DNA from: Paenibacillus taichungensis
GTDB lineage: Bacteria > Bacillota > Bacilli > Paenibacillales > Paenibacillaceae
Direction of reading: 5' to 3'
NCBI RefSeq assembly: GCF_003287275.1
Contig: NZ_QEVW01000013.1
Span: 1 to 40,068, forward strand
Length of the DNA stretch: 40,068 nucleotides
Shown: in pieces, positions 31,226-37,917 of the stretch
Layout of the letters: each line of letters opens with the position of its first letter
How positions within the stretch are numbered: the first letter of the stretch is position 1
Program-made: the position numbers and the translations under genes
Notes under the pieces: generated by a model
Databases searched by the model: none
Seen by the model: the letters and a program-made list of their open reading frames with translations, nothing else
Told to the model about the DNA's origin: nothing

Positions 31226-32731
31226 ATGTCGTTTAAAGTGGCATTTATCGGGGCGGGTAGTATCGGATTTACACGGGGGTTGCTGCGGGATTTGCTCGCG
31301 GTACCGGAATTCAACAATATTGAGATTGCGTTCTGTGATATCAATCAGCACAATCTGGACATGGTTACCGAGCTATGTCAGCGCGATATCCGCGAGAATG
31401 GACTGAATATTCAGATTCAGCCGACAACAGACCGGAGAGAAGCGCTCAAGGATGCGAAGTATGTACTGTGTACAATCCGTGTGGGCGGGTTGGAAGCTTT
31501 TGCAACTGATGTGGATATTCCGCTCAAATATGGAGTAGATCAATGTGTCGGCGATACGTTGTGTGCAGGTGGCATTATGTACGGCCAGCGCGGAATTGCC
31601 GAGATGCTCGACATCTGTAAGGATATTCGTGAGCAAAGCGCACCGGATGTGCTGCTCCTCAATTATTCAAACCCGATGGCTATGCTGACCTGGGCCTGCA
31701 ACAAGTATGGCGGTGTTCGCACGATTGGACTATGTCACGGGGTACAGCATGGGCATCACCAGATTGCGGAAGCGTTTGGATTGAAAATGAATGAAGTGGA
31801 TATCGTATGTGCCGGAATTAATCATCAGACCTGGTACATCAAGGCATCCCATGAAGGTAAAGACCTTACGGGTGATTTGCTCGAAGCCTTCGAGAAACAT
31901 CCTGAGTATAGCCGTACCGAGAAAGTGCGGATTGATATGCTGCGCCGATTTGGTTATTACAGTACGGAATCGAATGGTCACCTTAGCGAATATGTGCCTT
32001 GGTACCGTAAACGTCCGGAAGAGATCAAGGACTGGATTGATCTGGACAGCTGGATTAACGGCGAGACGGGCGGGTATCTGCGTGTATGTACAGAGGGAAG
32101 AAATTGGTTTGAGACTGATTTCCCGAACTGGATGAAGGATGAGCCAATGCAATTTGCCCCGGAAAAACGAGGGGGAGAACATGGTTCCTACATTATAGAA
32201 GGGTTGGAAACGGGACGTGTATACCGCGGACACTTCAATACCGTCAATAACGGTGTGATCTCCAATCTGCCGGATGATGCGATCATCGAAGCACCGGGAT
32301 ATGTGGACCGTAATGGCATTTCGATGCCACATGTAGGCGACCTGCCACTCGGCCCGGCTGCTGTGTGTAATGTGAGCATTTCCGTTCAACGGCTTGCAGT
32401 TGAAGCTGCGGTACATGGTGACGACAAACTATTGCGTCAGGCGTTCATGATGGACCCACTCGTGGGCGCAGTATGTAATCCAAAAGAAATCTGGCAAATG
32501 GTTGACGAGATGCTGGTGGCCCAAGCCGAATGGTTGCCGCAATATGGTGATGCGATTGCTGCGGCAGAAGCAAGACTTGCTGCAGGCAACCTGATCCCAA
32601 CGAAGGAATATGAAGGTGCTGCACGTCTCAAAGTGAAAACCGTTGAGGAGATGCAGCAGGATCGCGATGCCGCCAACAAAAATGCGGGTGAATCGGATAA
32701 AGGGAAAGATCGCGAGAAAGTGCAGCAATAG
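31226..32731 (+). CDS. Glycoside hydrolase family 4 enzyme (alpha-galactosidase/alpha-galacturonidase type)
   Basis: 501 residues. N-terminal NAD-binding motif (FIGAGSIGFTRGLLRDL), NYSNPMAMLTW, and the metal pair C170 (GLCHGVQHGH) and H200 (GINHQTW), as expected for GH4 enzymes, which use NAD and Mn and cleave by an oxidation-elimination route. No signal peptide, so it acts on imported oligosaccharides. ATG at 31226 follows GGGAGG; an in-frame upstream ATG lacks a site. A charged C-terminal tail (DAANKNAGESDKGKDREKV) exceeds the usual length. The CHGV motif and the pectin neighbourhood make an alpha-galacturonidase (LplD-like) plausible, with alpha-galactosidase the alternative. Confidence 0.9.
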   Translation: MSFKVAFIGAGSIGFTRGLLRDLLAVPEFNNIEIAFCDINQHNLDMVTELCQRDIRENGLNIQIQPTTDRREALKDAKYVLCTIRVGGLEAFATDVDIPLKYGVDQCVGDTLCAGGIMYGQRGIAEMLDICKDIREQSAPDVLLLNYSNPMAMLTWACNKYGGVRTIGLCHGVQHGHHQIAEAFGLKMNEVDIVCAGINHQTWYIKASHEGKDLTGDLLEAFEKHPEYSRTEKVRIDMLRRFGYYSTESNGHLSEYVPWYRKRPEEIKDWIDLDSWINGETGGYLRVCTEGRNWFETDFPNWMKDEPMQFAPEKRGGEHGSYIIEGLETGRVYRGHFNTVNNGVISNLPDDAIIEAPGYVDRNGISMPHVGDLPLGPAAVCNVSISVQRLAVEAAVHGDDKLLRQAFMMDPLVGAVCNPKEIWQMVDEMLVAQAEWLPQYGDAIAAAEARLAAGNLIPTKEYEGAARLKVKTVEEMQQDRDAANKNAGESDKGKDREKVQQ

Positions 32732-32743
32732 ATAAAAATGAGT

Positions 32744-32775
32744 GGGGCCTCTCCAAAATTGGAGGGGCCTTGTTT
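32744..32775. terminator. Shared terminator between convergent GH4 and lipoprotein genes
   Basis: GGCCTCTCC (32746-32754) pairs with GGAGGGGCC (32761-32769) with one G-T wobble and a 6-nt loop. TTGTTT follows on the plus strand; the minus side is less T-rich. Confidence 0.7.
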
Positions 32776-32779
32776 GGTT

Positions 32780-33328
32780 CTATTTTTTTTCGACACCACG
32801 GATTACAAAGGCAAAAGAGGTATCACCCAAGGAAACCTGCGAATTTTTTGGGGAAGACCAGCCGACAAAAGCTCCATAATAATGAGTACCTTTTTCCTGT
32901 GCAAACCGGAATGTTCCTTCTCGCAAAGAGATGGGACGTGCCTCCCCGTCCACATATTCAACCAGAGTGAACTCGTTAGGTGGTACATCCGTACCCAAGT
33001 TAATTGATATGTTCTCGCCTACCAAAACCGAGACAGGTACTTTACCTTCCAGCAATTTCACATCACCTGCATAGTCAGCACACATGCCTCCCCAGCAATA
33101 ACTGCCCTGTACAGCTGGAATAGAGATGCCGCTTTCGCTCTGGATAGTTGGCGTAGGCAGTTCCTGAGGTAAGTTGGGCTCCGGTTCCTGAACCTGTTTT
33201 GATCCCATTTCCTTTGTATTTGGCGATGGGAGAGAGGGAGGTTCGTTTGTGCCGTTACTTGGAGTAGAATTACAGCCGGATAATATCAGCAAAGTTGTAA
33301 GGAACACGAGTAGAGTTATCGTTCTCAT
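32780..33328 (-). CDS. Lipoprotein of unknown function
   Basis: 182 residues from the ATG at 33328. Lipoprotein signal MRTITLLVFLTTLLILSGC with lipobox LSGC, a Pro/Glu/Ser-rich linker (~25-70), then a compact beta-rich domain (VQGSYCWGGMCADYAG; VGENISINLGTDVPPNEF; GAFVGW) seen in uncharacterised Bacillales lipoproteins. The two cysteines in YCWGGMC may form a disulfide. The start is odd: the only strong site, GGGAGGTGG, is 23 nt upstream of the ATG but 8 nt from an in-frame ATA at 33346, which would give MKFIIAMRTI. I keep the ATG. Confidence 0.75.
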   Translation of the reverse strand: MRTITLLVFLTTLLILSGCNSTPSNGTNEPPSLPSPNTKEMGSKQVQEPEPNLPQELPTPTIQSESGISIPAVQGSYCWGGMCADYAGDVKLLEGKVPVSVLVGENISINLGTDVPPNEFTLVEYVDGEARPISLREGTFRFAQEKGTHYYGAFVGWSSPKNSQVSLGDTSFAFVIRGVEKK

Positions 33329-33436
33329 AGCAATGATGAATTTTATTGTTTCCACCTCCCTAATATCTTCCAGACGAAAAGCGAGAGAGGAATGTTGCTC
33401 ATTGAAATGTATATTTACCATGCGATACATATTACC

Positions 33437-33465
33437 TTTACAGACATAGTAATATGTCTTATAGT
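33437..33465 (+). promoter_or_regulatory. Promoter of the PadR operon with an 18-bp operator in its spacer
   Basis: TTTACA (33437-33442), 17-bp spacer, TATAGT (33460-33465). The spacer is occupied by a perfect inverted repeat, AGACATA-GTAA-TATGTCT (33442-33459). A repressor bound there would block RNA polymerase directly; the PadR protein encoded 37 bp downstream is the obvious candidate. Confidence 0.65.
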
Positions 33466-33501
33466 ATACCCAGGATTGAAGAAAGTCGGTGAAGCTGGCA
33501 G

Positions 33502-33861
33502 ATGGATGAACAAGCGATTAACAGTGACCTAATTAGAGGCAACATTGACCCCATTATTCTGAGCGTACTTATACCGAAGGATAACTACGGCTATAGCATT
33601 ATTAAGGAAATTTATCGCAAGAGTGGAGAACGGTTTGAATTAAAGGAACCGACACTCTATTCCAGTCTGAAAAGGCTGGAGAAGAGTGGATATGTGGAAT
33701 CCTACTGGGGGGAAGAGACCCAGGGAGGACGACGCAAATATTACCGGATTACAACGCAGGGGCAGAAAGCTTATACACAGCAAGTTCACGCTTGGCACGC
33801 AGCCAAAACATTGATTGACTGCATGATTATTTCCGGGGAAAAGGGAGATGAAGGGATATGA
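33502..33861 (+). CDS. PadR family transcriptional regulator
   Basis: 119 residues with the PadR winged helix: DPIILSVLIPKDNYGYSIIKEI, KEPTLYSSLKRLEKSGYVES and the wing GGRRKYYRITTQG. It is probably a repressor of its own operon, since its promoter carries an 18-bp palindrome in the spacer. Its last 4 bp overlap the next gene (ATGA). PadR genes followed by HAAS-type membrane proteins are a common Firmicute pair controlling envelope responses. Confidence 0.93.
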   Translation: MDEQAINSDLIRGNIDPIILSVLIPKDNYGYSIIKEIYRKSGERFELKEPTLYSSLKRLEKSGYVESYWGEETQGGRRKYYRITTQGQKAYTQQVHAWHAAKTLIDCMIISGEKGDEGI

Positions 33862-34550
33862 CATTGGAAGCTCGCATTACCCGCCATGTGAATCGTCTGT
33901 TCAATCATGCGCAGGATACCTTAGCTAATCAGGAGTTAAAAGAAGAGATTCACAGTAATCTCGCTGCACGAATTGAAGATTATATGGAGCAGGGGATGGA
34001 CGAGGATCAGGCTTTTCAGACTGCCATTCAGCATGTGGTTGGCATGGATCAGATCATGAGTGATCATCGCAGAGTTCGACGCGTTCCTTATTGGACGGCG
34101 GTGTTGCAGTCTGCCTTGATCTATAGTCTTATTGCCTGGATCATTACGATTCCAATGAGAGTCATGGTCCAGGGCGCAACCATTAACAACTTGCTTATGA
34201 TCATGAGTGTGATTGTTGGTGGAGCGTATGTATTTTACATGATGAAAAATAGAAATACTTCGACTGATCCAGAAGACACTACCGTTATTCGTACACCTGT
34301 GTTCCTGCAATGGACGCGCAGAGTGTGGTGGTTATGGGCAGGGCTCATCGTTGTGTTATGGGGTACACAGGCGGCGCTGCGATTTGGAAGCAACATCTGG
34401 TATAGTCGACCGATTCAGGTAGAGGGGCCCTATCAATTTACGGTAATCGCGATTGCCTTTGCCATACCTTTATTAAGTATTATTATCCCTTTGATCGTGC
34501 AGAGGGCGTATCGGATCGTGGGCAAGTATGAGGCAGGTGATGTCGTATGA
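33858..34550 (+). CDS. HAAS/permease-prefix-like membrane protein
   Basis: 230 residues. The cytoplasmic N-terminal helices (~1-70; ELKEEIHSNLAARIEDYMEQ, GMDEDQAFQTAIQHVVG) match the signalling prefix found in HAAS and permease-prefix proteins. Four membrane segments follow (~82-102, ~110-125, ~155-175, ~195-215). It overlaps PadR and the DUF4825 gene by 4 bp on each side. In characterised systems the HAAS domain binds a PadR-like or sigma partner; here that interaction is inference. Confidence 0.8.
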   Translation: MTLEARITRHVNRLFNHAQDTLANQELKEEIHSNLAARIEDYMEQGMDEDQAFQTAIQHVVGMDQIMSDHRRVRRVPYWTAVLQSALIYSLIAWIITIPMRVMVQGATINNLLMIMSVIVGGAYVFYMMKNRNTSTDPEDTTVIRTPVFLQWTRRVWWLWAGLIVVLWGTQAALRFGSNIWYSRPIQVEGPYQFTVIAIAFAIPLLSIIIPLIVQRAYRIVGKYEAGDVV

Positions 34551-35104
34551 CGGGAAAGAATAAATGGATTATTGCATTGGTCATGCTCGGCATTTTTGGT
34601 GTTATTGTGGTTGAGGGCTTCGTTAATCCCAGAATAGAGGCGAAGCAATCGCAGTATGAAGCAGAGCAGCAAGATCCGTTGACCCATGATTTTGCGGCAT
34701 TGGCGAAATATCGCAGTCCTTATATGGGCGACTTCTCCAATCTCAGCCATTTGAATCAAGCCTTGCCTCTAAACGGCAAATTGAATGGGTATCAGTTGGT
34801 TCCAGAGACATTTACGGCTCAGATCAATTACAGGATTAATACCAGCGAGATGAAGTCCGAAGAGTTGGAACGAATACTTGTATATAACGCTGCTGCCAAT
34901 TTTGTATGGATTGAGAATTTGGAGCATGTGCTTTATTCATTTGAGGATGTTCAATATACTTTGAGCCGTGAGGCTGCTCAGCAATGGGTTGGAACGGAAT
35001 TGAAGACCCTTCAGGAACCTAAGGAGTGGGATGCAGCAGTGCGTAAGAAGCTGGTGGAGCCCGCGCAAGTGAACGAGGCTTTTTCACAAATTGTTGACAA
35101 TTAA
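34547..35104 (+). CDS. DUF4825-like membrane-anchored protein
   Basis: 185 residues: an N-terminal membrane anchor (~5-24, WIIALVMLGIFGVIVVEGFV) and an extracytoplasmic domain with DUF4825 features (LAKYRSPYMGDFSNLSHLNQ; ILVYNAAANFVWIENLEHV; YTLSREAAQQWVG). DUF4825 proteins are often antibiotic- or envelope-stress-linked but uncharacterised. Last gene of the PadR operon, overlapping its neighbour by 4 bp. Confidence 0.8.
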   Translation: MTGKNKWIIALVMLGIFGVIVVEGFVNPRIEAKQSQYEAEQQDPLTHDFAALAKYRSPYMGDFSNLSHLNQALPLNGKLNGYQLVPETFTAQINYRINTSEMKSEELERILVYNAAANFVWIENLEHVLYSFEDVQYTLSREAAQQWVGTELKTLQEPKEWDAAVRKKLVEPAQVNEAFSQIVDN

Positions 35105-35136
35105 GTTGGTTCAAAGATAAGGAAAAGGTAAGAGGC

Positions 35137-35165
35137 TCGACTCTTCTCCTATGCTATGTTATTAT
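35137..35165 (+). promoter_or_regulatory. Putative promoter of the amino-acid ABC operon
   Basis: TCGACT (35137-35142), 17-bp spacer, TATTAT (35160-35165), located 71 bp before the binding-protein gene. The -35 is weak. Confidence 0.4.
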
Positions 35166-35235
35166 GAGACTCTGATAACGTGGTAACGAACTAAAGCGTT
35201 TGGGTTTTGGTTATAGACATGGAGGGGTTAGAGAG

Positions 35236-36006
35236 ATGAGAAAACAAGCGATATTTCTATTATTGATCAGCATATGCATGATTGTTGTTGCGGGATGTTC
35301 CAGCTCGGGAAGCAAAGATAATAATGCCATTATTGTGGGGATAGATGATAAATTCGCTCCAATGGGATTCCGGGATGACAAGAATGAAATTGTTGGTTTT
35401 GATATTGACTATGCCAGAGCGGCAGCGGAGAAAATGGGTAAAGAAATTACGTTCCAGCCCATTGATTGGTCTTCCAAAGAATCGGAGTTGAACAGCGGCC
35501 GCATCGACCTGATCTGGAACGGGTACACAATTACCGATGAGCGGAAAGATAAAGTGCTGTTCACGAAGCCATATCTGGAGAACAGTCAGGTTGCAGTCAC
35601 ACTCGCGGACTCACCGATTACGAAGCTGGATGAACTGGATGGCAAAAATGTAGGATTGCAGGCCTTGTCTTCTGCGGCAGATGCACTCGCGGCAAGTCCT
35701 CTGAAGGATAAAGTGAATGCTTCCGAATTCCCGGACAACGTACTGGCCCTGACCGATCTCAAGACGAAACGTTTGGATGCTGTCATCATCGACGAAGTGG
35801 TCGCGAGATATTACATGTCCAAGGAAGAGGGAACGTTCAAACTGCTGGATGAATCCCTTGCTCCGGAACAATACGGCATTGGTGTAAAAAAAGGCAATGA
35901 AGAACTGCTGAATCAGCTGCAAAAAGCATTGGATGAGCTGAATGCCGATGGCACAGCAGCCGAGATTTCCACCAAATGGTTTGGTGAAGATGAAGTTTTG
36001 AAATAG
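35236..36006 (+). CDS. Polar amino-acid ABC transporter substrate-binding lipoprotein
   Basis: 256 residues. Lipoprotein signal with lipobox VAGC, then a family-3 solute-binding domain (IIVGIDDKFAPMGFRDDKN; IVGFDIDYARAAAEKMG; RIDLIWNGYTITDERKDKV; KLDELDGKNVGLQALSSA). It captures an amino acid, possibly cystine- or glutamine-like; the ligand is not readable. The ATG at 35236 follows GGAGGGG by 8 nt, whereas the upstream in-frame ATG at 35200 would add 12 unlikely residues. First gene of a binding protein-permease-ATPase operon, with a strong hairpin after its stop. Confidence 0.93.
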   Translation: MRKQAIFLLLISICMIVVAGCSSSGSKDNNAIIVGIDDKFAPMGFRDDKNEIVGFDIDYARAAAEKMGKEITFQPIDWSSKESELNSGRIDLIWNGYTITDERKDKVLFTKPYLENSQVAVTLADSPITKLDELDGKNVGLQALSSAADALAASPLKDKVNASEFPDNVLALTDLKTKRLDAVIIDEVVARYYMSKEEGTFKLLDESLAPEQYGIGVKKGNEELLNQLQKALDELNADGTAAEISTKWFGEDEVLK

Positions 36007-36045
36007 GATCAGGCCACTTGCCTGACATATGTAGTAAACAACATG

Positions 36046-36090
36046 ACCCCGGATTCCAAAAAGGAGCAACTCTCCTGCGGAATGCGGGGT
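36046..36090 (+). promoter_or_regulatory. Long intercistronic hairpin after the binding-protein gene
   Basis: ACCCCGGATTCC (36046-36057) pairs with GGAATGCGGGGT (36079-36090), one G-G mismatch; inside it AGGAG (36062-36066) pairs with CTCCT (36072-36076). No T-run follows. It probably stabilises the binding-protein mRNA or causes partial termination. Confidence 0.65.
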
Positions 36091-36115
36091 TAACAGATTA
36101 GAGGAGCCGATTGCG

Positions 36116-36775
36116 ATGAGCTGGGAGTATTTGTTGGGCGTCATGAAGCCCATGCTTGAAGGGGCACAGACCACGATCTTTTTATTTTTGCTGGCAATTA
36201 TAGTGTCTGTACCACTTGGATTTGGAGTAACCTTATTGATGAAAAGCCGATTCAAGCCGTTGGCATGGATCGCTCATACGTACGTATATGTGATGCGGGG
36301 CACGCCGCTTATGCTTCAACTGTTGTTCTTTTGCTTCGGTCTGCCGCTGCTTCCAGGGGTAGGGGAGTATCTTGTATTTGACCGCTTTACGGCGGCAGCG
36401 TTGGCCTTTATTTTGAATTATGGTGCGTACTTTGCCGAGATTTTCAGAGGTGGATTGCTCTCGATTGATAAAGGACAACATGAAGCTGCACAGGTACTGG
36501 GTCTAAGCAAATGGCAGACGATGACGAAAGTCATCATCCCGCAGATGATCCGGGTTGTACTGCCTGCGACGGCGAACGAGTCCATTACGTTAATTAAAGA
36601 TACGGCGTTGCTGTATGCAGTTGCTGTACCCGAGTTGCTGCATTATGCGCAGGCCGCAGTAAACCGGGATTTCCGTCTGACACCGTTTCTGATTGCAGGT
36701 ATTATTTATTTGTTGCTGACCATGGTACTCACCTTGTTCTTCAAGGCACTGGAGAAACGTTATACATTTGAGTAA
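36116..36775 (+). CDS. Polar amino-acid ABC transporter permease
   Basis: 219 residues. HisM/GlnP-type permease with about five membrane segments (TTIFLFLLAIIVSVPLGFGV at the N-terminus) and family motifs YVYVMRGTPLMLQLLFF and EIFRGGLLSIDKGQHEAAQV, the latter being the EAA loop that docks the ATPase. It follows the binding protein after 109 bp and precedes the ATPase by 62 bp. A single permease gene suggests a homodimeric channel. Confidence 0.95.
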   Translation: MSWEYLLGVMKPMLEGAQTTIFLFLLAIIVSVPLGFGVTLLMKSRFKPLAWIAHTYVYVMRGTPLMLQLLFFCFGLPLLPGVGEYLVFDRFTAAALAFILNYGAYFAEIFRGGLLSIDKGQHEAAQVLGLSKWQTMTKVIIPQMIRVVLPATANESITLIKDTALLYAVAVPELLHYAQAAVNRDFRLTPFLIAGIIYLLLTMVLTLFFKALEKRYTFE

Positions 36776-36837
36776 ACGCGCACGGAACAGAAGTTAATGA
36801 AGTTATCCAATCTCATCAATTAAAGGACTGTCTGCAT

Positions 36838-37593
36838 ATGACACATATTATAGAAGTGAATCAATTAAGAAAATCATTCGGTACACTTGATGTGCTGAAG
36901 CAGGTATCGTTCAACGTGGAGCCTGGTGAAGTCATTGCTGTAATCGGGCCTTCCGGTTCGGGTAAAAGTACGATGCTGCGCAGCCTGATTCATCTTGAGG
37001 ATATTTCAGGTGGGACTATTCGCATTCAAGGGCAGGCGCTGGCTGAGAACGGATCGTATGCAGGTGCCGCGGATATTCGGAAGATTACGGATCGCATGGG
37101 CATGGTCTTTCAGCATTTCAACCTGTTTCCGCATCTGACGGTACAGGCGAATCTGGAACTGGCACCGAAGACGTTGAAAAAAGAAAGCTCAACGATCATC
37201 CGGCAGCGAAGTCTGGAATTGCTCGGTAAAGTAGGGCTGTCTGACAAAGCGGATGCTTATCCCGCCAACCTGTCCGGTGGACAGAAACAGCGCGTAGCAA
37301 TTGCTCGCGCACTTATGATGCAGCCCGACATTCTGCTGTTCGATGAGCCGACCTCGGCACTCGATCCCGAGCTGACGGGGGAAGTACTACGCGTCATCAA
37401 GCAGTTGGCCCAGGAGAATATGACGATGATGATCGTCACCCATGAGATGAGCTTTGCCCGCGATGTCGCGGATCGCGTCTTCTTTATGGATAACGGCGAA
37501 ATCGCCGAGGCAGGGCCGCCGGAGCAAATCTTTGGCAATGCCAAGCTGGAGCGTACTCGCACGTTTTTGCAGCGGGTGGAAGTGGACACTTGA
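36838..37593 (+). CDS. Polar amino-acid ABC transporter ATP-binding protein
   Basis: 251 residues, GlnQ-like. Walker A GPSGSGKST (~38-46), Q-loop MVFQHFNLFPHLTV, signature LSGGQKQRVAIARAL, Walker B ILLFDEPTSALDPE and H-loop IVTHEMSFARDV. The FNLFPH motif is typical of amino-acid importers. AAAGGA is 10 nt before the ATG. Last gene of the operon, followed by a strong terminator. Confidence 0.96.
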   Translation: MTHIIEVNQLRKSFGTLDVLKQVSFNVEPGEVIAVIGPSGSGKSTMLRSLIHLEDISGGTIRIQGQALAENGSYAGAADIRKITDRMGMVFQHFNLFPHLTVQANLELAPKTLKKESSTIIRQRSLELLGKVGLSDKADAYPANLSGGQKQRVAIARALMMQPDILLFDEPTSALDPELTGEVLRVIKQLAQENMTMMIVTHEMSFARDVADRVFFMDNGEIAEAGPPEQIFGNAKLERTRTFLQRVEVDT

Positions 37594-37605
37594 AAATCAT
37601 GTACA

Positions 37606-37641
37606 CAAAGGGATGCTCTTTCCACAGAGCATCCCTTTTTT
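37606..37641 (+). terminator. Terminator of the amino-acid ABC operon
   Basis: GGGATGCTCT (37610-37619) pairs perfectly with AGAGCATCCC (37626-37635) across a 6-nt loop, followed by six T; flanking AA/TT pairs extend the stem. Confidence 0.92.
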
Positions 37642-37917
37642 CGGTTCAATCATCCAGATTAGCCCTCTTTATTTCGGGCAGAAGTATCATCATTTTTCTG
37701 CATATACATTCTCATTGTAACTTCTTAAACATCTGCTTCATAAGCTTTTGTTTACATTTAAGCAGGGTATTAGAAGGAATCTACATCGGATATAAGGACA
37801 CTTTGTTTATTTTATGTTTATTCTCTTAGTGTACAATGATGCCGTTACTTATCAGTAGGACTGAATTCCAGATAGGTATAGAAAAACTTACAATATATCA
37901 CAAAGGAGAGTAGAAGG
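37642..37917 (+). other. AT-rich upstream region of the surface protein gene
   Basis: No gene seen. A -10-like TACAAT at 37832-37837, directly preceded by TG, may start the surface-protein transcript, but no good -35 is present. Confidence 0.35.

Noticed and set aside
35130..35147. AAGAG..CTCTT hairpin after the DUF4825 gene as a terminator
   Set aside because: Stem of only 5 bp and no T-run; overlaps the putative promoter of the next operon.
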